In this document: positions 16,480 to 25,028 of the stretch, one piece after another | How the letters are laid out: each line of letters opens with the position of its first letter | How positions within the stretch are numbered: position 1 is the first letter of the stretch | NCBI GenBank assembly: GCA_030824495.1 | Contig: JAVBXP010000029.1 | Span: 62,001-126,000, forward strand | DNA length: 64,000 nt | Direction of reading: 5' to 3' | Origin: a bacterium | Lineage (GTDB): Bacteria > Pseudomonadota > Alphaproteobacteria > Caulobacterales > Caulobacteraceae | Translations under genes and position numbers: made by a program | Notes under the pieces: model-generated | The model's database searches: none | What the model was told of the DNA's origin: nothing | What the model saw: only the letters and a program-made list of their open reading frames with translations

Positions 16480-17733
16480 TTGCACACGTACCATAAGCCC
16501 CTGGACCTGGTCCGTCAGCGGCCTCCGGAACGTCCTGTCGCAATAGCGCGACCGGACGCGGTGGCCACGGCGGCGCACTGGTTCCAGGAAAATTTCAAGG
16601 GCGACGTCTTCTACGCGGTGAAGGCCAATCCTTCGCCATGGGTCATTGAGGCTTTGGCCGCCAATGGCGTGACGTCCTTCGATGTGGCCTCGATCCCTGA
16701 GATCGAGCTTGTCGCGCAGTTCGCGCCGGGTTCCCGCATGGCCTTCATGCACCCGGTCAAGAGCCGCGCCGCGATCGCGGCCGCCTATTTCGATCATGGG
16801 GTTCGCACCTTCGCGCTGGATACGCACGAAGAGCTGGCCAAGATCCTGGCCGCCACCGGCGACGCCAAGGACCTTAACCTGATCGTCCGCCTCGGCGTCG
16901 AGGCGGAAGGCGCGACCTATTCGCTGTCGGGCAAGTTCGGCGTCGATCAACACCAGGCCCCCGGCCTGCTGCTGGCCGCGCGTCGTGCGACCCAGGACCT
17001 GATGGGCGTCTCCTTCCACGTGGGCAGCCAGTGCATGCGGCCTACGGCGTACCAAGCAGCCATGACCCAGGCCTCGCGCGCCCTGGTCCGCGCCGGCGTC
17101 TTCGCCGACGTGGTCGATGTGGGCGGCGGCTTCCCGTCGGTCTATCCCGGCATGATCCCGCCGGACCTGACCGACTACATGGACTCCATCGACCGCGGCT
17201 TCGCCGAGATGATGGTTCACGAGACGACCGAGCTGTGGTGCGAACCCGGCCGGGCTCTGGTGGCCGAAGGCTCGTCGATCCTCACCAAGGTCGAGCTGCG
17301 CAAGAACGACGCCCTGTATCTGAACGATGGTTCGTACGGTTCGCTGTTCGACGCGGCCCACACCAAATGGCCCTTTCCGGTCAAGTTGCTCCGCAACGAG
17401 GACGGCGAGGCCTATGAAGTCGAGGGGCCGCTGAAGCCCTACCGCTTCTGGGGTCCGACCTGCGACTCGATCGACCACATGCCTGGTCCGTTCTGGCTGC
17501 CGGAAGATGTGCGCGAAGGCGACTACATCGAGATCGGCATGCTCGGCGCCTATGGCGTGGCGATGAACACCCGCTTCAACGGCTTCGGCGACGCCGAAAC
17601 CGTCGAGGTGAGCGACGCGCCGATGGCCTCAATGTTCGGCCTGGCCCAGCGTTCGATTCCCCTGCCCCGGCAGGAGAACCAGAATGTCGTGAAGCTGTCG
17701 CGTGCACGCGGGAAGAAGCGTCGGCGGAAATAA
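16480..17733 (+). CDS. Ornithine decarboxylase (PLP fold III)
   Basis: A 417-residue group IV decarboxylase. The PLP lysine sits in VFYAVKANP near residue 48, the glycine-rich phosphate loop is VVDVGGGFPS, the second-subunit cysteine lies in FWGPTCDSIDHM, and EPGRALVAEGS completes the cofactor site. The enzyme converts ornithine to putrescine; some relatives also accept lysine. The start is a TTG with GGGGGTT 8 nt upstream. It leads an operon with a deoxyhypusine-synthase-like gene 97 bp downstream and has a long, probably regulatory leader. Function is firm, substrate preference is inferred. Confidence 0.92.
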   Translation: MHTYHKPLDLVRQRPPERPVAIARPDAVATAAHWFQENFKGDVFYAVKANPSPWVIEALAANGVTSFDVASIPEIELVAQFAPGSRMAFMHPVKSRAAIAAAYFDHGVRTFALDTHEELAKILAATGDAKDLNLIVRLGVEAEGATYSLSGKFGVDQHQAPGLLLAARRATQDLMGVSFHVGSQCMRPTAYQAAMTQASRALVRAGVFADVVDVGGGFPSVYPGMIPPDLTDYMDSIDRGFAEMMVHETTELWCEPGRALVAEGSSILTKVELRKNDALYLNDGSYGSLFDAAHTKWPFPVKLLRNEDGEAYEVEGPLKPYRFWGPTCDSIDHMPGPFWLPEDVREGDYIEIGMLGAYGVAMNTRFNGFGDAETVEVSDAPMASMFGLAQRSIPLPRQENQNVVKLSRARGKKRRRK

Positions 17734-17830
17734 GCCGGCTGCTCAGCTACTATAGGCGCGGCCGGTCGCTCCGTCCCGGTCGCGCCTCTTCCATTCGGAC
17801 GGGCGCTCAAACTCCAAGGGATCTTGAAGA

Positions 17831-18892
17831 ATGAACGCTGACGTTCAAAAGACGAACCGCAAGGCCGAGCTGCTGGCCAACACCGTTGAGCACGTGGCGA
17901 TCGATCAATACGACGCCCGTCCGGTCATCGACGCCATGCGCAAGATGAGCTTCACCAGCCGCGACACCGCGCGCGCCGCCGACATCTGGTCGATGTCGCT
18001 GGAAGACAAGGATTGCTCGACCTGGCTGACCCTCGCGGGCTCGACCAGCGCTGGCGGCTGCATGCACATCTACCGCGACATGGTGAAGTACGGGATGATC
18101 GACACGATCGTCGCGACCGGCGCCTCGATCGTGGACATGGACTTCTTCGAAGCCCTCGGCTTCAAGCACTATCAAGCCCAGTCGAACGTGGACGACCGCG
18201 ATCTGCGCGATCTCTATATCGACCGCATCTACGACACCTATATCGACGAAGAAGAACTCCAGAACTGCGACGGCACGATCTACGAGATCTGCAACCTGCT
18301 GGAGCCCCGGCCCTATTCGTCGCGCGAGTTCATCTACGAGATGGGCAAGTGGCTGGCGGCCGGCAACGCCAAGAAGCCGGATTCGCTGATCGAGACCGCC
18401 TACCACGAAGGCGTGCCGATCTTCTGCCCGGCCTTCGTCGACTCATCGGCGGGCTTTGGCCTCGTGAAGCACCAGGTCGAGAAGATGAAGGAGGGCAAGC
18501 CCTACCTGACCATCGACTCGGTCGCCGACTTCCGCGAACTGACCGACATCAAGCTGGCGGCCGGCACCACCGGCCTGTTCATGGTCGGCGGCGGCGTGCC
18601 GAAGAACTTCGCCCAGGACACCGTGGTCTGCGCCGAGATCCTCGGCCACGAAGCCGAGATGCATAAGTACGCCGTCCAGATCACCGTGGCCGACGTGCGC
18701 GACGGCGCCTGCTCGTCCTCGACGCTCAAGGAAGCCTGCTCCTGGGGCAAGGTCGACGTGACGTGGGAACAGATGGTCTTCGCCGAAGCCACCACTGTGG
18801 TTCCGCTGATCGCCTCGGACGCCTGGCACCGCGGCTCATGGAAGAACCGCACCAAGCCCCGTTGGGCCAAGCTCTTCGACAAGAAGGCTTAA
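17831..18892 (+). CDS. Deoxyhypusine synthase-like polyamine enzyme
   Basis: A 353-residue member of the deoxyhypusine synthase family, shown by STSAGGCMHIYRDMVKYG, IVATGASIVDMDFFE and FMVGGGVPKNF. The catalytic lysine region is present as LKEACSWGKVD. Eukaryotic and archaeal enzymes modify eIF5A, which bacteria lack, so bacterial members are thought to transfer aminobutyl groups to small amines, for example in homospermidine synthesis. Position after ornithine decarboxylase supports a role using putrescine. The ATG follows AAGGGATCTTGAAGA. The exact product is inferred. Confidence 0.85.
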   Translation: MNADVQKTNRKAELLANTVEHVAIDQYDARPVIDAMRKMSFTSRDTARAADIWSMSLEDKDCSTWLTLAGSTSAGGCMHIYRDMVKYGMIDTIVATGASIVDMDFFEALGFKHYQAQSNVDDRDLRDLYIDRIYDTYIDEEELQNCDGTIYEICNLLEPRPYSSREFIYEMGKWLAAGNAKKPDSLIETAYHEGVPIFCPAFVDSSAGFGLVKHQVEKMKEGKPYLTIDSVADFRELTDIKLAAGTTGLFMVGGGVPKNFAQDTVVCAEILGHEAEMHKYAVQITVADVRDGACSSSTLKEACSWGKVDVTWEQMVFAEATTVVPLIASDAWHRGSWKNRTKPRWAKLFDKKA

Positions 18893-18902
18893 GACACGCC
18901 AG

Positions 18903-18929
18903 ACGGCCGGGGTTCGCCCCGGCCGTTTT
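18903..18929 (+). terminator. Terminator of the polyamine operon
   Basis: ACGGCCGGGG and CCCCGGCCGT form a perfect 10-bp stem around TTCG, followed by TTTCG. It starts 10 bp after the stop codon of the deoxyhypusine-synthase-like gene. Confidence 0.85.
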
Positions 18930-18994
18930 CGTTTCCAGGCTTGGAAGCGCGCCGCCTCCCACGCATGATCGCGCCAAACAGGTGGGAGGCAGCC

Positions 18995-19795
18995 ATGAAC
19001 CGCATACTGATCAGTCTGGCCCTGGGCGGCGTCGTCGCGGCAGGCGGCGAGGCGATCGCCAAGGAACCAGCCCCGCCGGCAGCGGCCTCCACCACCGGCT
19101 ATCTCGGCTCAGCCGGCCCCGACACCTACAAGATCCTGCCGCCGGCCCCCGTCGCCGGCACCATCCGTTTCCAGGCCGACCGCTCGACCTTCCTGGCCAC
19201 CCGCTCGTCCAAGGACACTCCGCGCTGGACGCTGGCCATCGCCGACGCCAACGAGGCGGCCATCGTCAAGGACATGAGCTGCGCGATCGGCATGGAGCTG
19301 ACCCCTGACAAGGCGCCGAAGCTGACCAAGGTGCTGATGACCATGCGCTTCGACGTTCGCCGTGCGGTGAACACGCCCAAGGACATCTACAAGCGCCAGC
19401 GCCCGTACCTGATCGACGAAGGCCCGATCTGCGTCGAGAAGACTGACAGTCTGGCCGCCAGCCCGGACTACCCCTCGGGCCACACCACCTGGGGCTGGAG
19501 CGTCGGCTTGGTCTTGGCCGAACTAGTACCCGACCGCTCCACGCAGATACTGACCAGAGCGCGCTCGTTCGGCGAAAGCCGGCTGTTCTGCGGCGTGCAC
19601 AATATGAGCGCGGTGGAATCGGGCCGCACCAATGGCTCGGCCGTGGTCGCCGGCCTGCACGGCTCGGCGCAGTTCCGCGCCGACATGGACGCCGCACGCC
19701 AGGAGCTCGCGACACTGCGCAAGAGCGCCAAGGCGCCCGACCCCGCCGCCTGCGCGGCGGAGGCCGAGTTGATCGCCAAATCCCCCTACAACTAG
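18995..19795 (+). CDS. PAP2-type class A acid phosphatase, exported
   Basis: A 266-residue protein with a signal peptide (MNRILISLALGGVVAAGGEA). It has the class A acid phosphatase blocks: KRQRPYLI, PSGHTTWGW and SRLFCGVH. In the usual pattern the last block ends H-x3-D; here it reads HNMSAVESG, with Ala in place of the Asp that assists the nucleophilic His. Activity may therefore be altered. The enzyme would release phosphate from esters in the periplasm. The ATG follows GGGAGGCAGCC; an in-frame upstream start at 18941 overlaps the terminator tail and is unlikely. It ends overlapping a convergent methyltransferase gene by 4 nt. Confidence 0.85.
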   Translation: MNRILISLALGGVVAAGGEAIAKEPAPPAAASTTGYLGSAGPDTYKILPPAPVAGTIRFQADRSTFLATRSSKDTPRWTLAIADANEAAIVKDMSCAIGMELTPDKAPKLTKVLMTMRFDVRRAVNTPKDIYKRQRPYLIDEGPICVEKTDSLAASPDYPSGHTTWGWSVGLVLAELVPDRSTQILTRARSFGESRLFCGVHNMSAVESGRTNGSAVVAGLHGSAQFRADMDAARQELATLRKSAKAPDPAACAAEAELIAKSPYN

Positions 19796-20643
19796 GGCCG
19801 CTTGGCGGTGACGATCCAGGTGGCCGAGGCGAGCATGACGCCTTGCGGCGTCACATGCCGCGCCAGCGCCTCGCGGATGGCGCCCACCACGCCGTCCTTC
19901 AGCTCGGGGTTCTCGCGCAGCACCGCGCCCAGCGGCCCGACCCGCAGGGACATGGCGACCGTTTCGTCGAGGTCGTTGCCGCCGATCATCTGATCGTGCG
20001 GCGCGATGTCGATGTCCACCAGGCCGGCCGCCGCCAGTATGCCCCGCAAACGCTCGGGATCGGCGAAAGCGAAGGGGCCCGGCGCGGTGGGATCGGCGGG
20101 TGGCGGCATCGGCGGCAGCAGCGACAAGGCCGCCTGCATCGGTGCGCCCATCCACGGATTCTCAGCCAGCGGCCGCCAGCAGACGAAGGCCAGGCGCCCA
20201 TCTGGCCTCAGGGCCGCGGCGATGTTGCGGAAGGCGGCGGTCGGGTCGTCGAAGAACATCACCCCGAACCGCGAGAAGGCCAGATCGAAACCGCCGGGCG
20301 GAAAGGCCCGGGTCTGGGCGTCGGCGGCCAGGAAGCTGACATTGGCGAGCCCAGCCTCGCCGCCGCGACGGCGCGCGACCTCCAGCATCGGCTCGGAAAT
20401 ATCGACGCCGAGCACCTGCCCGCTCGGCCCCACCCGCTGCGCCAGCTCCAGGCTGGTTTGGCCGCAACCACAGCCGATATCCAACACCTGCTCGCCCGCC
20501 TTGGGCGCGCCGGCGTCCATCGCCCGCTGGCCCAGCGGCTCGATCTGTCGATCCAGGCGATCCTGCAACGCGGCCCAGGTCGCTCCGGCGCTGTTGTTCC
20601 AATAGGCGATCTGGTCGGCGTTGGCGCCGCTGTCGACAGTCAT
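19792..20643 (-). CDS. Class I SAM-dependent methyltransferase
   Basis: A 283-residue methyltransferase of the UbiE/Methyltransf_11 type. Motif I reads VLDIGCGCGQTSLELA, motif II SFLAADAQTRAFPPGGFDLA and the later FSRFGVMFF supports this. The chosen start at 20643 has GGAGAGG upstream; an in-frame start at 20685 would overlap the molybdoenzyme gene. It lies 24 bp after that gene and may be co-transcribed. The acceptor is unknown. Confidence 0.88.
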   Translation of the reverse strand: MTVDSGANADQIAYWNNSAGATWAALQDRLDRQIEPLGQRAMDAGAPKAGEQVLDIGCGCGQTSLELAQRVGPSGQVLGVDISEPMLEVARRRGGEAGLANVSFLAADAQTRAFPPGGFDLAFSRFGVMFFDDPTAAFRNIAAALRPDGRLAFVCWRPLAENPWMGAPMQAALSLLPPMPPPADPTAPGPFAFADPERLRGILAAAGLVDIDIAPHDQMIGGNDLDETVAMSLRVGPLGAVLRENPELKDGVVGAIREALARHVTPQGVMLASATWIVTAKRP

Positions 20644-20666
20644 GTTCGCCGTGCCTCTCCGCTGGT

Positions 20667-21440
20667 TCAGATGCCAGCGTACCACTCATAGCCGCGGTCT
20701 TCCCAGAACCCGCCCTTGCCGCCGCCGAGGTGGGCGAAATCGGCCACCGCCTCGATCCGCATGACATACTTGGCGTGCTTGTAGCCAAGCTGGCGCTCGA
20801 CCCGCAGCCGGGCCGGCGCGCCGTGCTTCACCGCCAAGGGCTCGCCGTTCATGTCGTAGGCGAGGATCGACTGCGGATGATAGGCGTCGATCAGGTCGAT
20901 GCTCTCGTAGTAGCGGGCCAGCCCCTCCGGCGCGTTCGGGTCCAGGGTGTCGGCGCAATGGAAGACGATGTAGCGCGCCTCGTCTTTCAACCCGGCCTGG
21001 TCGAGCAGCGGTCCTAGGCGCGCCCCGCTCCACTTGCCGATTGCCGACCAGCCCTCGACGCAGTCGTGACGGGTGATCTGGGTGCGAGCCGGCTGCGCGC
21101 GCAACTCCGCCAGGCTGAGCGACAGGGGCCGCTCGACCAGGCCGTCGATCACCAGCCGCCAATTGGCGAAGCCGCCGTCCACCAGCGCCCGGTACTCCGG
21201 ATCGCCCGGCGACGTGGAGCCGTTGGCGCGGAAGTCGGGCGAGATTCGGCTCTCGGGAAATTCGGCCGCCAGGGCCGTGCGGTTAGTGATCAGCCGCTGG
21301 GCGCGGCGGGTCAGACCCTCGGCGCCGGACAGGGTCTTCTGCACGCCAGGATTCATGGTCAGCTTGTCGCAGGCCGACAGCACGACTCCCCCGGTCGCGG
21401 CGGCCAGACCCGAGAGCCATCGGCGGCGCGTGGCGCTCAT
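20667..21440 (-). CDS. Sulfite oxidase-like molybdopterin oxidoreductase
   Basis: A 257-residue single-domain molybdoenzyme related to MsrP/YedY. The Mo-binding cysteine lies in TRHDCVEGWSAIGKWSG, and the cofactor region continues GAPARLRVERQLGYKHAKYV. The N-terminus has a twin-arginine-like motif RRRWLSG and a lipobox LSAC, suggesting Tat export and lipid anchoring. It is preceded by its cytochrome b partner with a 4-nt overlap. MsrP repairs oxidised methionine with quinol electrons; whether this enzyme does the same is not shown. Confidence 0.88.
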   Translation of the reverse strand: MSATRRRWLSGLAAATGGVVLSACDKLTMNPGVQKTLSGAEGLTRRAQRLITNRTALAAEFPESRISPDFRANGSTSPGDPEYRALVDGGFANWRLVIDGLVERPLSLSLAELRAQPARTQITRHDCVEGWSAIGKWSGARLGPLLDQAGLKDEARYIVFHCADTLDPNAPEGLARYYESIDLIDAYHPQSILAYDMNGEPLAVKHGAPARLRVERQLGYKHAKYVMRIEAVADFAHLGGGKGGFWEDRGYEWYAGI

Positions 21441-22252
21441 CGGCCTTCTCCCTGGCGAATGGCGAAACGGCCTGTGATCATCGCACGCAAACTGTTCAGG
21501 GGGCTGGAGACCAGCACCATCAGCACATGCACCACCACGAACAGCACGATCAAGCTGGCCGACAGGAAGTGGAAGGTCCGCGCCGATTGCCGCCCGCCGA
21601 ACAGCTCAGGCAGCCATGGCCAGGCCGCGTTCATGCCCGGCGACATCGAGAGGCCGGTCAGCACCATCATCGGCGCCAGGACAAAGATCACCGCCAGATA
21701 GGTCAGCTTCTGCAGGGCGTTGTAGCGCCGCGCGGCCTCGCCCTTCGGAAACCGCAGCCGCGCGTGATCGGCGATCTCGACCAGCAGGTGACGAGGCTTA
21801 AGCTGATCGCGGTCCGGCAACAGGTCGCGACGCACATGGCCGCTGGCGATATTGGCGCTCAGATAGACCAGTCCGTTCAGTGCGAAGACCCACGCAAAGA
21901 AGAAGTGCCAACGTCGCCCATCGGCCAGGCTGCGATAGGTCGGCAAGGTGGTCCAGGCCGGGAAGCCGCGCACCTGGTCGCCCGAAAAGCCGAACACACC
22001 GGTGGTCTCGAACATCGCCGGTCCGATCTTGGTGATTCCCACCGGCTGGCCGCCCTGCTCCATGGCGACCATCGCCGCCCAAGGCCGCGCAAAGGTCGAG
22101 GTGTCCCCCCAATAGAGCGCGGGATGGGCGTTGAAGATCTGCAGGCCGCTGGTCAGCAGCACCAGCAGGGCCAGGACGTTGATCCAGTGCGTCAGCCGCG
22201 TGACCAGGCTGTGCCGCTGGACGAGCACGCTGGCGGAGGGGACGGAGGGCAT
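21437..22252 (-). CDS. Membrane cytochrome b subunit (thiosulfate-reductase type)
   Basis: A 271-residue integral membrane protein with about four or five hydrophobic helices and heme-ligand histidines in RHSLVTRLTHWINVLALL, RRWHFFFAWVFALNG and ARTFHFLSASLIVLFVVVH. This is the cytochrome b561/thiosulfate reductase cytochrome b family. It overlaps the molybdoenzyme gene by 4 nt and should feed it electrons from quinol across the inner membrane. Confidence 0.88.
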   Translation of the reverse strand: MPSVPSASVLVQRHSLVTRLTHWINVLALLVLLTSGLQIFNAHPALYWGDTSTFARPWAAMVAMEQGGQPVGITKIGPAMFETTGVFGFSGDQVRGFPAWTTLPTYRSLADGRRWHFFFAWVFALNGLVYLSANIASGHVRRDLLPDRDQLKPRHLLVEIADHARLRFPKGEAARRYNALQKLTYLAVIFVLAPMMVLTGLSMSPGMNAAWPWLPELFGGRQSARTFHFLSASLIVLFVVVHVLMVLVSSPLNSLRAMITGRFAIRQGEGR

Positions 22253-22436
22253 CGCGGTTCCTTACAGGTGGCCCAGCTTGCCACGTAGCAGCTACGGCGC
22301 CCACCTACCGCCGGATGCGGCGGTGGGCGTCTCCACGCCTCGCCCTAGTCTTTTGTCCTGTCGCGCTTGCTGACCGGTATCCTCTTCGCCGGAAAGCGCT
22401 CTAAGGTCCCGGCTCGAATTTCCGGGGAGTATCGAA

Positions 22437-23369
22437 GTGGCTGACGAGAGCGTCGAAATCTGGAGCGGCGGCGTCAACACCTGGGAATGCGACGAGATGG
22501 GCCACATGAACGTCAGGTTCTGGGTGGCCAAGGCTCAGGAAGGACTAGCGGGCCTCGCCGCCCAGCTCGGCATGCCGCGCGCCTTCGCCGCCGATGGCGA
22601 GGCGACCGTGATCGTCCGCGAACAGCACATCCGCTTCCTGCGCGAGGCCAAGGCCGGCGCCTCGCTCTACATGACCGGCGGCGTCATCGAGATGGGTGAG
22701 AGCGACGCGCGTCTGCTGCTCGTCATCCGCCACCCGACCGGTGAACCGGCCGCCACCTTCCAGCTCCTCGTCGAGCACGCCACGACCCGCGACATGCGCC
22801 CCTTCCCTTGGCCGGTTCGCATTCGTGAAAAAGCCCAGGCCTTGCGCGCCGAAGTTCCCGCCTTCGCCGCCGCCCGCAGCGTTGACCTTTCGCCGGTGAC
22901 GCCGACCGCCAGCCTGGCGCGCGCCGACGAGCTTGGTCTCACCCGGATCGGCCTGGGCGTTATCGGACCGGCCGAGTGCGACGTGTTCGGCCGGATGAGG
23001 CCGGAGATTTTCATCGGCCGTGTCTCTGACGGGGTCGGGCGGCTGTTCGGCGAGACCAGGCCCGGCCCCGAGGCGGCCGACGGCGAACCCGCCGCCCGGA
23101 TCGGCGGCGCCGTGCTTGAGTACCGCGTCCTGCACCTGGCCTGGCCAGAACCGGGAGACCGAGTCGAACTGCGTTCCGGATTCGCCGGCTGCGACGCCCG
23201 CACCCGCCGGGTGATGCACTGGATGGTGGACCCGGAAACCGGCGCTGCCTGGGCCAGCGCCGAGGCCGTGGTGATCTCCTTCGACCTCGACAAGCGCAAG
23301 GTTGTCGACATCACGCCCGAGGCCCAGGCCGCCTTCATGGCCAAGTGCGCGCCAGGACTAGCGCTGTAG
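22437..23369 (+). CDS. Tandem hot-dog acyl-CoA thioesterase family protein
   Basis: A 310-residue protein with two hot-dog domains. The first carries NTWECDEMGHMNVRFWVAKA, the motif of 4-hydroxybenzoyl-CoA thioesterase-like proteins with the catalytic Asp. The second half repeats the pattern in IGPAECDVFGRMRPEIFIGR. Such proteins hydrolyse acyl-CoA or acyl-ACP thioesters. The start is GTG 22437 with GGGGAG upstream. The gene is alone and ends against a REP-like repeat. Substrate unknown. Confidence 0.8.
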   Translation: MADESVEIWSGGVNTWECDEMGHMNVRFWVAKAQEGLAGLAAQLGMPRAFAADGEATVIVREQHIRFLREAKAGASLYMTGGVIEMGESDARLLLVIRHPTGEPAATFQLLVEHATTRDMRPFPWPVRIREKAQALRAEVPAFAAARSVDLSPVTPTASLARADELGLTRIGLGVIGPAECDVFGRMRPEIFIGRVSDGVGRLFGETRPGPEAADGEPAARIGGAVLEYRVLHLAWPEPGDRVELRSGFAGCDARTRRVMHWMVDPETGAAWASAEAVVISFDLDKRKVVDITPEAQAAFMAKCAPGLAL

Positions 23370-23370
23370 T

Positions 23371-23485
23371 CCCTCTCCCTTGGGAGAGGCTAGGTGAGGG
23401 GGCGGCGCGCAGCGGCGCTCAACGGGCGACCGGCCTCTCAAGCGAAGGCCCCTCACCCGACCTCTCACCGGCCGGGAGAGGAGAA
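23371..23485. repeat. REP-like repeat, CCCTCTCCC family copy 1
   Basis: The unit begins CCCTCTCCCTTGGGAGAGG and GGTGAGGGG, and ends with CCCCTCACC and GGGAGAGGAGAA, so the outer arms can pair. A second copy lies at 47081-47204. It separates two convergent genes and may also serve as a terminator. Confidence 0.75.
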
Positions 23486-23486
23486 A

Positions 23487-24371
23487 TTACCCCGCCGCCT
23501 TGCGCAGTTCGGCCTGAACCAGATCCGGACGCTCCATCGGCAGGAAGTGGCTGGTTCCCGGAACGACCTCGGCCTCGATGCGGCCGGCGGCGACCAGGGC
23601 GTCGAATCGCGGGTCCTCGCGGCAGGTTGAGCCTACCTCGGCCTTCAGGATGCGAATCGGCGCCTGGGCCCGTTCGAACGCCCCCCAAGTGTCATGGGCG
23701 TGGGAGCTGAAGTTCGAGGCTTCCCATTCGGGCGCGCAGGAGAGCTCCACCTCGCCATCGGCCCGCTCTCGGAAACCGTCGGCGACATAGTCGGCCAGCA
23801 TCTCGGCCGGCCAGGTCTTGAACGCCCCGCGCCCCGTATAGGCGGCTATCACGGCGGCTCGGTCGGGGAAGATCGCCCGCCGCCGCCGCGCGCCCTGCAC
23901 CAGGGGAGAGTTGGCGAAGGACTCCGGATCCACCCCGCCGTCGGAGGGTGAGGGCACCACCACCGGGTCGAACAACATCAGGCTGCGCACCCGCTCAGGC
24001 GCCTCGGCTTGGGCCAGCACGCAGGCCGTGCCGCCCATGGAATGGCCCGACAGCACCACGTCGCGAATATCCAACGTCGCCATCAGCGCCAGCAGGTCGT
24101 CGCGCAGGCCGTCCCAGGACGTCCGCCCCAGCGTCTCGGCCGGCAGGGTCGAGCGGCCGTGACCGCGCTGGTCCACCGCCAGGATATGAAACTCATCGGC
24201 CAGGGGCGCGAGAATCGAGCGGTAGGTGCGGGCGTTGAAGCCGTTCGCATGGACGAAAACGATATCAATCGGTCGAGCCGTGTTCCCAAACTCCAGCCCG
24301 GCGATGGCGCCGCCGCGGCCTTCGAGCTCGATCATCCGCTCCCGAGGGGCGTTCGTTAACGTCGAGTCCAT
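23487..24371 (-). CDS. Alpha/beta hydrolase
   Basis: A 294-residue hydrolase with the oxyanion region VFVHANGFNARTYRS, DQRGHGRS, the nucleophile elbow LSGHSMGGTACVL and the terminal histidine in PGTSHFLPMERPD. These are the features of the epoxide hydrolase/esterase branch. The start at 24371 has GGAGG upstream. The frame stays open far upstream to 25412, but that part is antisense to two real genes and is not translated. Substrate unknown. Confidence 0.88.
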   Translation of the reverse strand: MDSTLTNAPRERMIELEGRGGAIAGLEFGNTARPIDIVFVHANGFNARTYRSILAPLADEFHILAVDQRGHGRSTLPAETLGRTSWDGLRDDLLALMATLDIRDVVLSGHSMGGTACVLAQAEAPERVRSLMLFDPVVVPSPSDGGVDPESFANSPLVQGARRRRAIFPDRAAVIAAYTGRGAFKTWPAEMLADYVADGFRERADGEVELSCAPEWEASNFSSHAHDTWGAFERAQAPIRILKAEVGSTCREDPRFDALVAAGRIEAEVVPGTSHFLPMERPDLVQAELRKAAG

Positions 24372-24630
24372 GCACAATCCTCCGTCGACCCGCTCAAATT
24401 CGGGGCGCAGACCTTCGAAATCACATTCACCCACAGTTAGCCAAGCCCCACCAACGCCTTGGTTTTTCAGGCTCCGAAGGCCCAAGGCCGAAAAGTGATC
24501 ACGAGGGCGTGAATTAAAGCCTTGCCCTGAGAGCAATCCGAGGCATATTCCAAATCTGCGCACGCGACGTTGGTCATCAGGGCCGCCTTCGTATGTAGCT
24601 ACTAACACCGTTTCCAGGGGACCTAGAAAC

Positions 24631-24945
24631 ATGACCACCGAAATCCTCCGCAAGCTGCTCGTCGCCGGTGCCGCCGTCGCCGCCCTCTCCGTCGCCGCCT
24701 GCGGCAAGCCGGCTGAAAAGGCCGACGCCGCCGCTGCCGAAGCCACCACCGAAGCTTCGACCGCCGCTGCCGCCGCCGACACCGCGACCGACGCTGCGGC
24801 CACCGCCGCTGACGCCGCCGCCGACGCCTCGAAGGCCGCTGGCGACGCCGCTGCCGCCGCTCCGGCCGCCGCTGCCGACGCTGCTGCCGCCGCCGCTGCT
24901 CCGGCCGCTCCGGCCGACGCCGCCGCTGCTCCGGCCGCGAAGTAA
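24631..24945 (+). CDS. Small alanine-rich lipoprotein
   Basis: A 104-residue protein starting MTTEILRKLLVAGAAVAALS and a lipobox ending in Cys (SVAAC). The mature part is mostly Ala with regularly spaced Asp, Glu, Thr and Pro, which should form a flexible or helical low-complexity tail. It is flanked by its own upstream region and a strong terminator, so it is a single-gene unit. No family is recognised; it may be an abundant envelope protein, but this is inference. Confidence 0.75.
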   Translation: MTTEILRKLLVAGAAVAALSVAACGKPAEKADAAAAEATTEASTAAAAADTATDAAATAADAAADASKAAGDAAAAAPAAAADAAAAAAAPAAPADAAAAPAAK

Positions 24946-24978
24946 GTCTTTCGAACGCATTCTTGCGTTCGGTAGCGA

Positions 24979-25006
24979 AGGGCCGTCCCTCGGGGCGGCC
25001 CTTTTC
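24979..25006 (+). terminator. Terminator after the Ala-rich lipoprotein
   Basis: AGGGCCG (24979-24985) pairs with CGGCCCT (24996-25002) and is followed by TTTTCG. It starts 34 bp after the lipoprotein stop codon. Confidence 0.85.
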
Positions 25007-25028
25007 GTTTGCGCGCTATAACGCCTAG

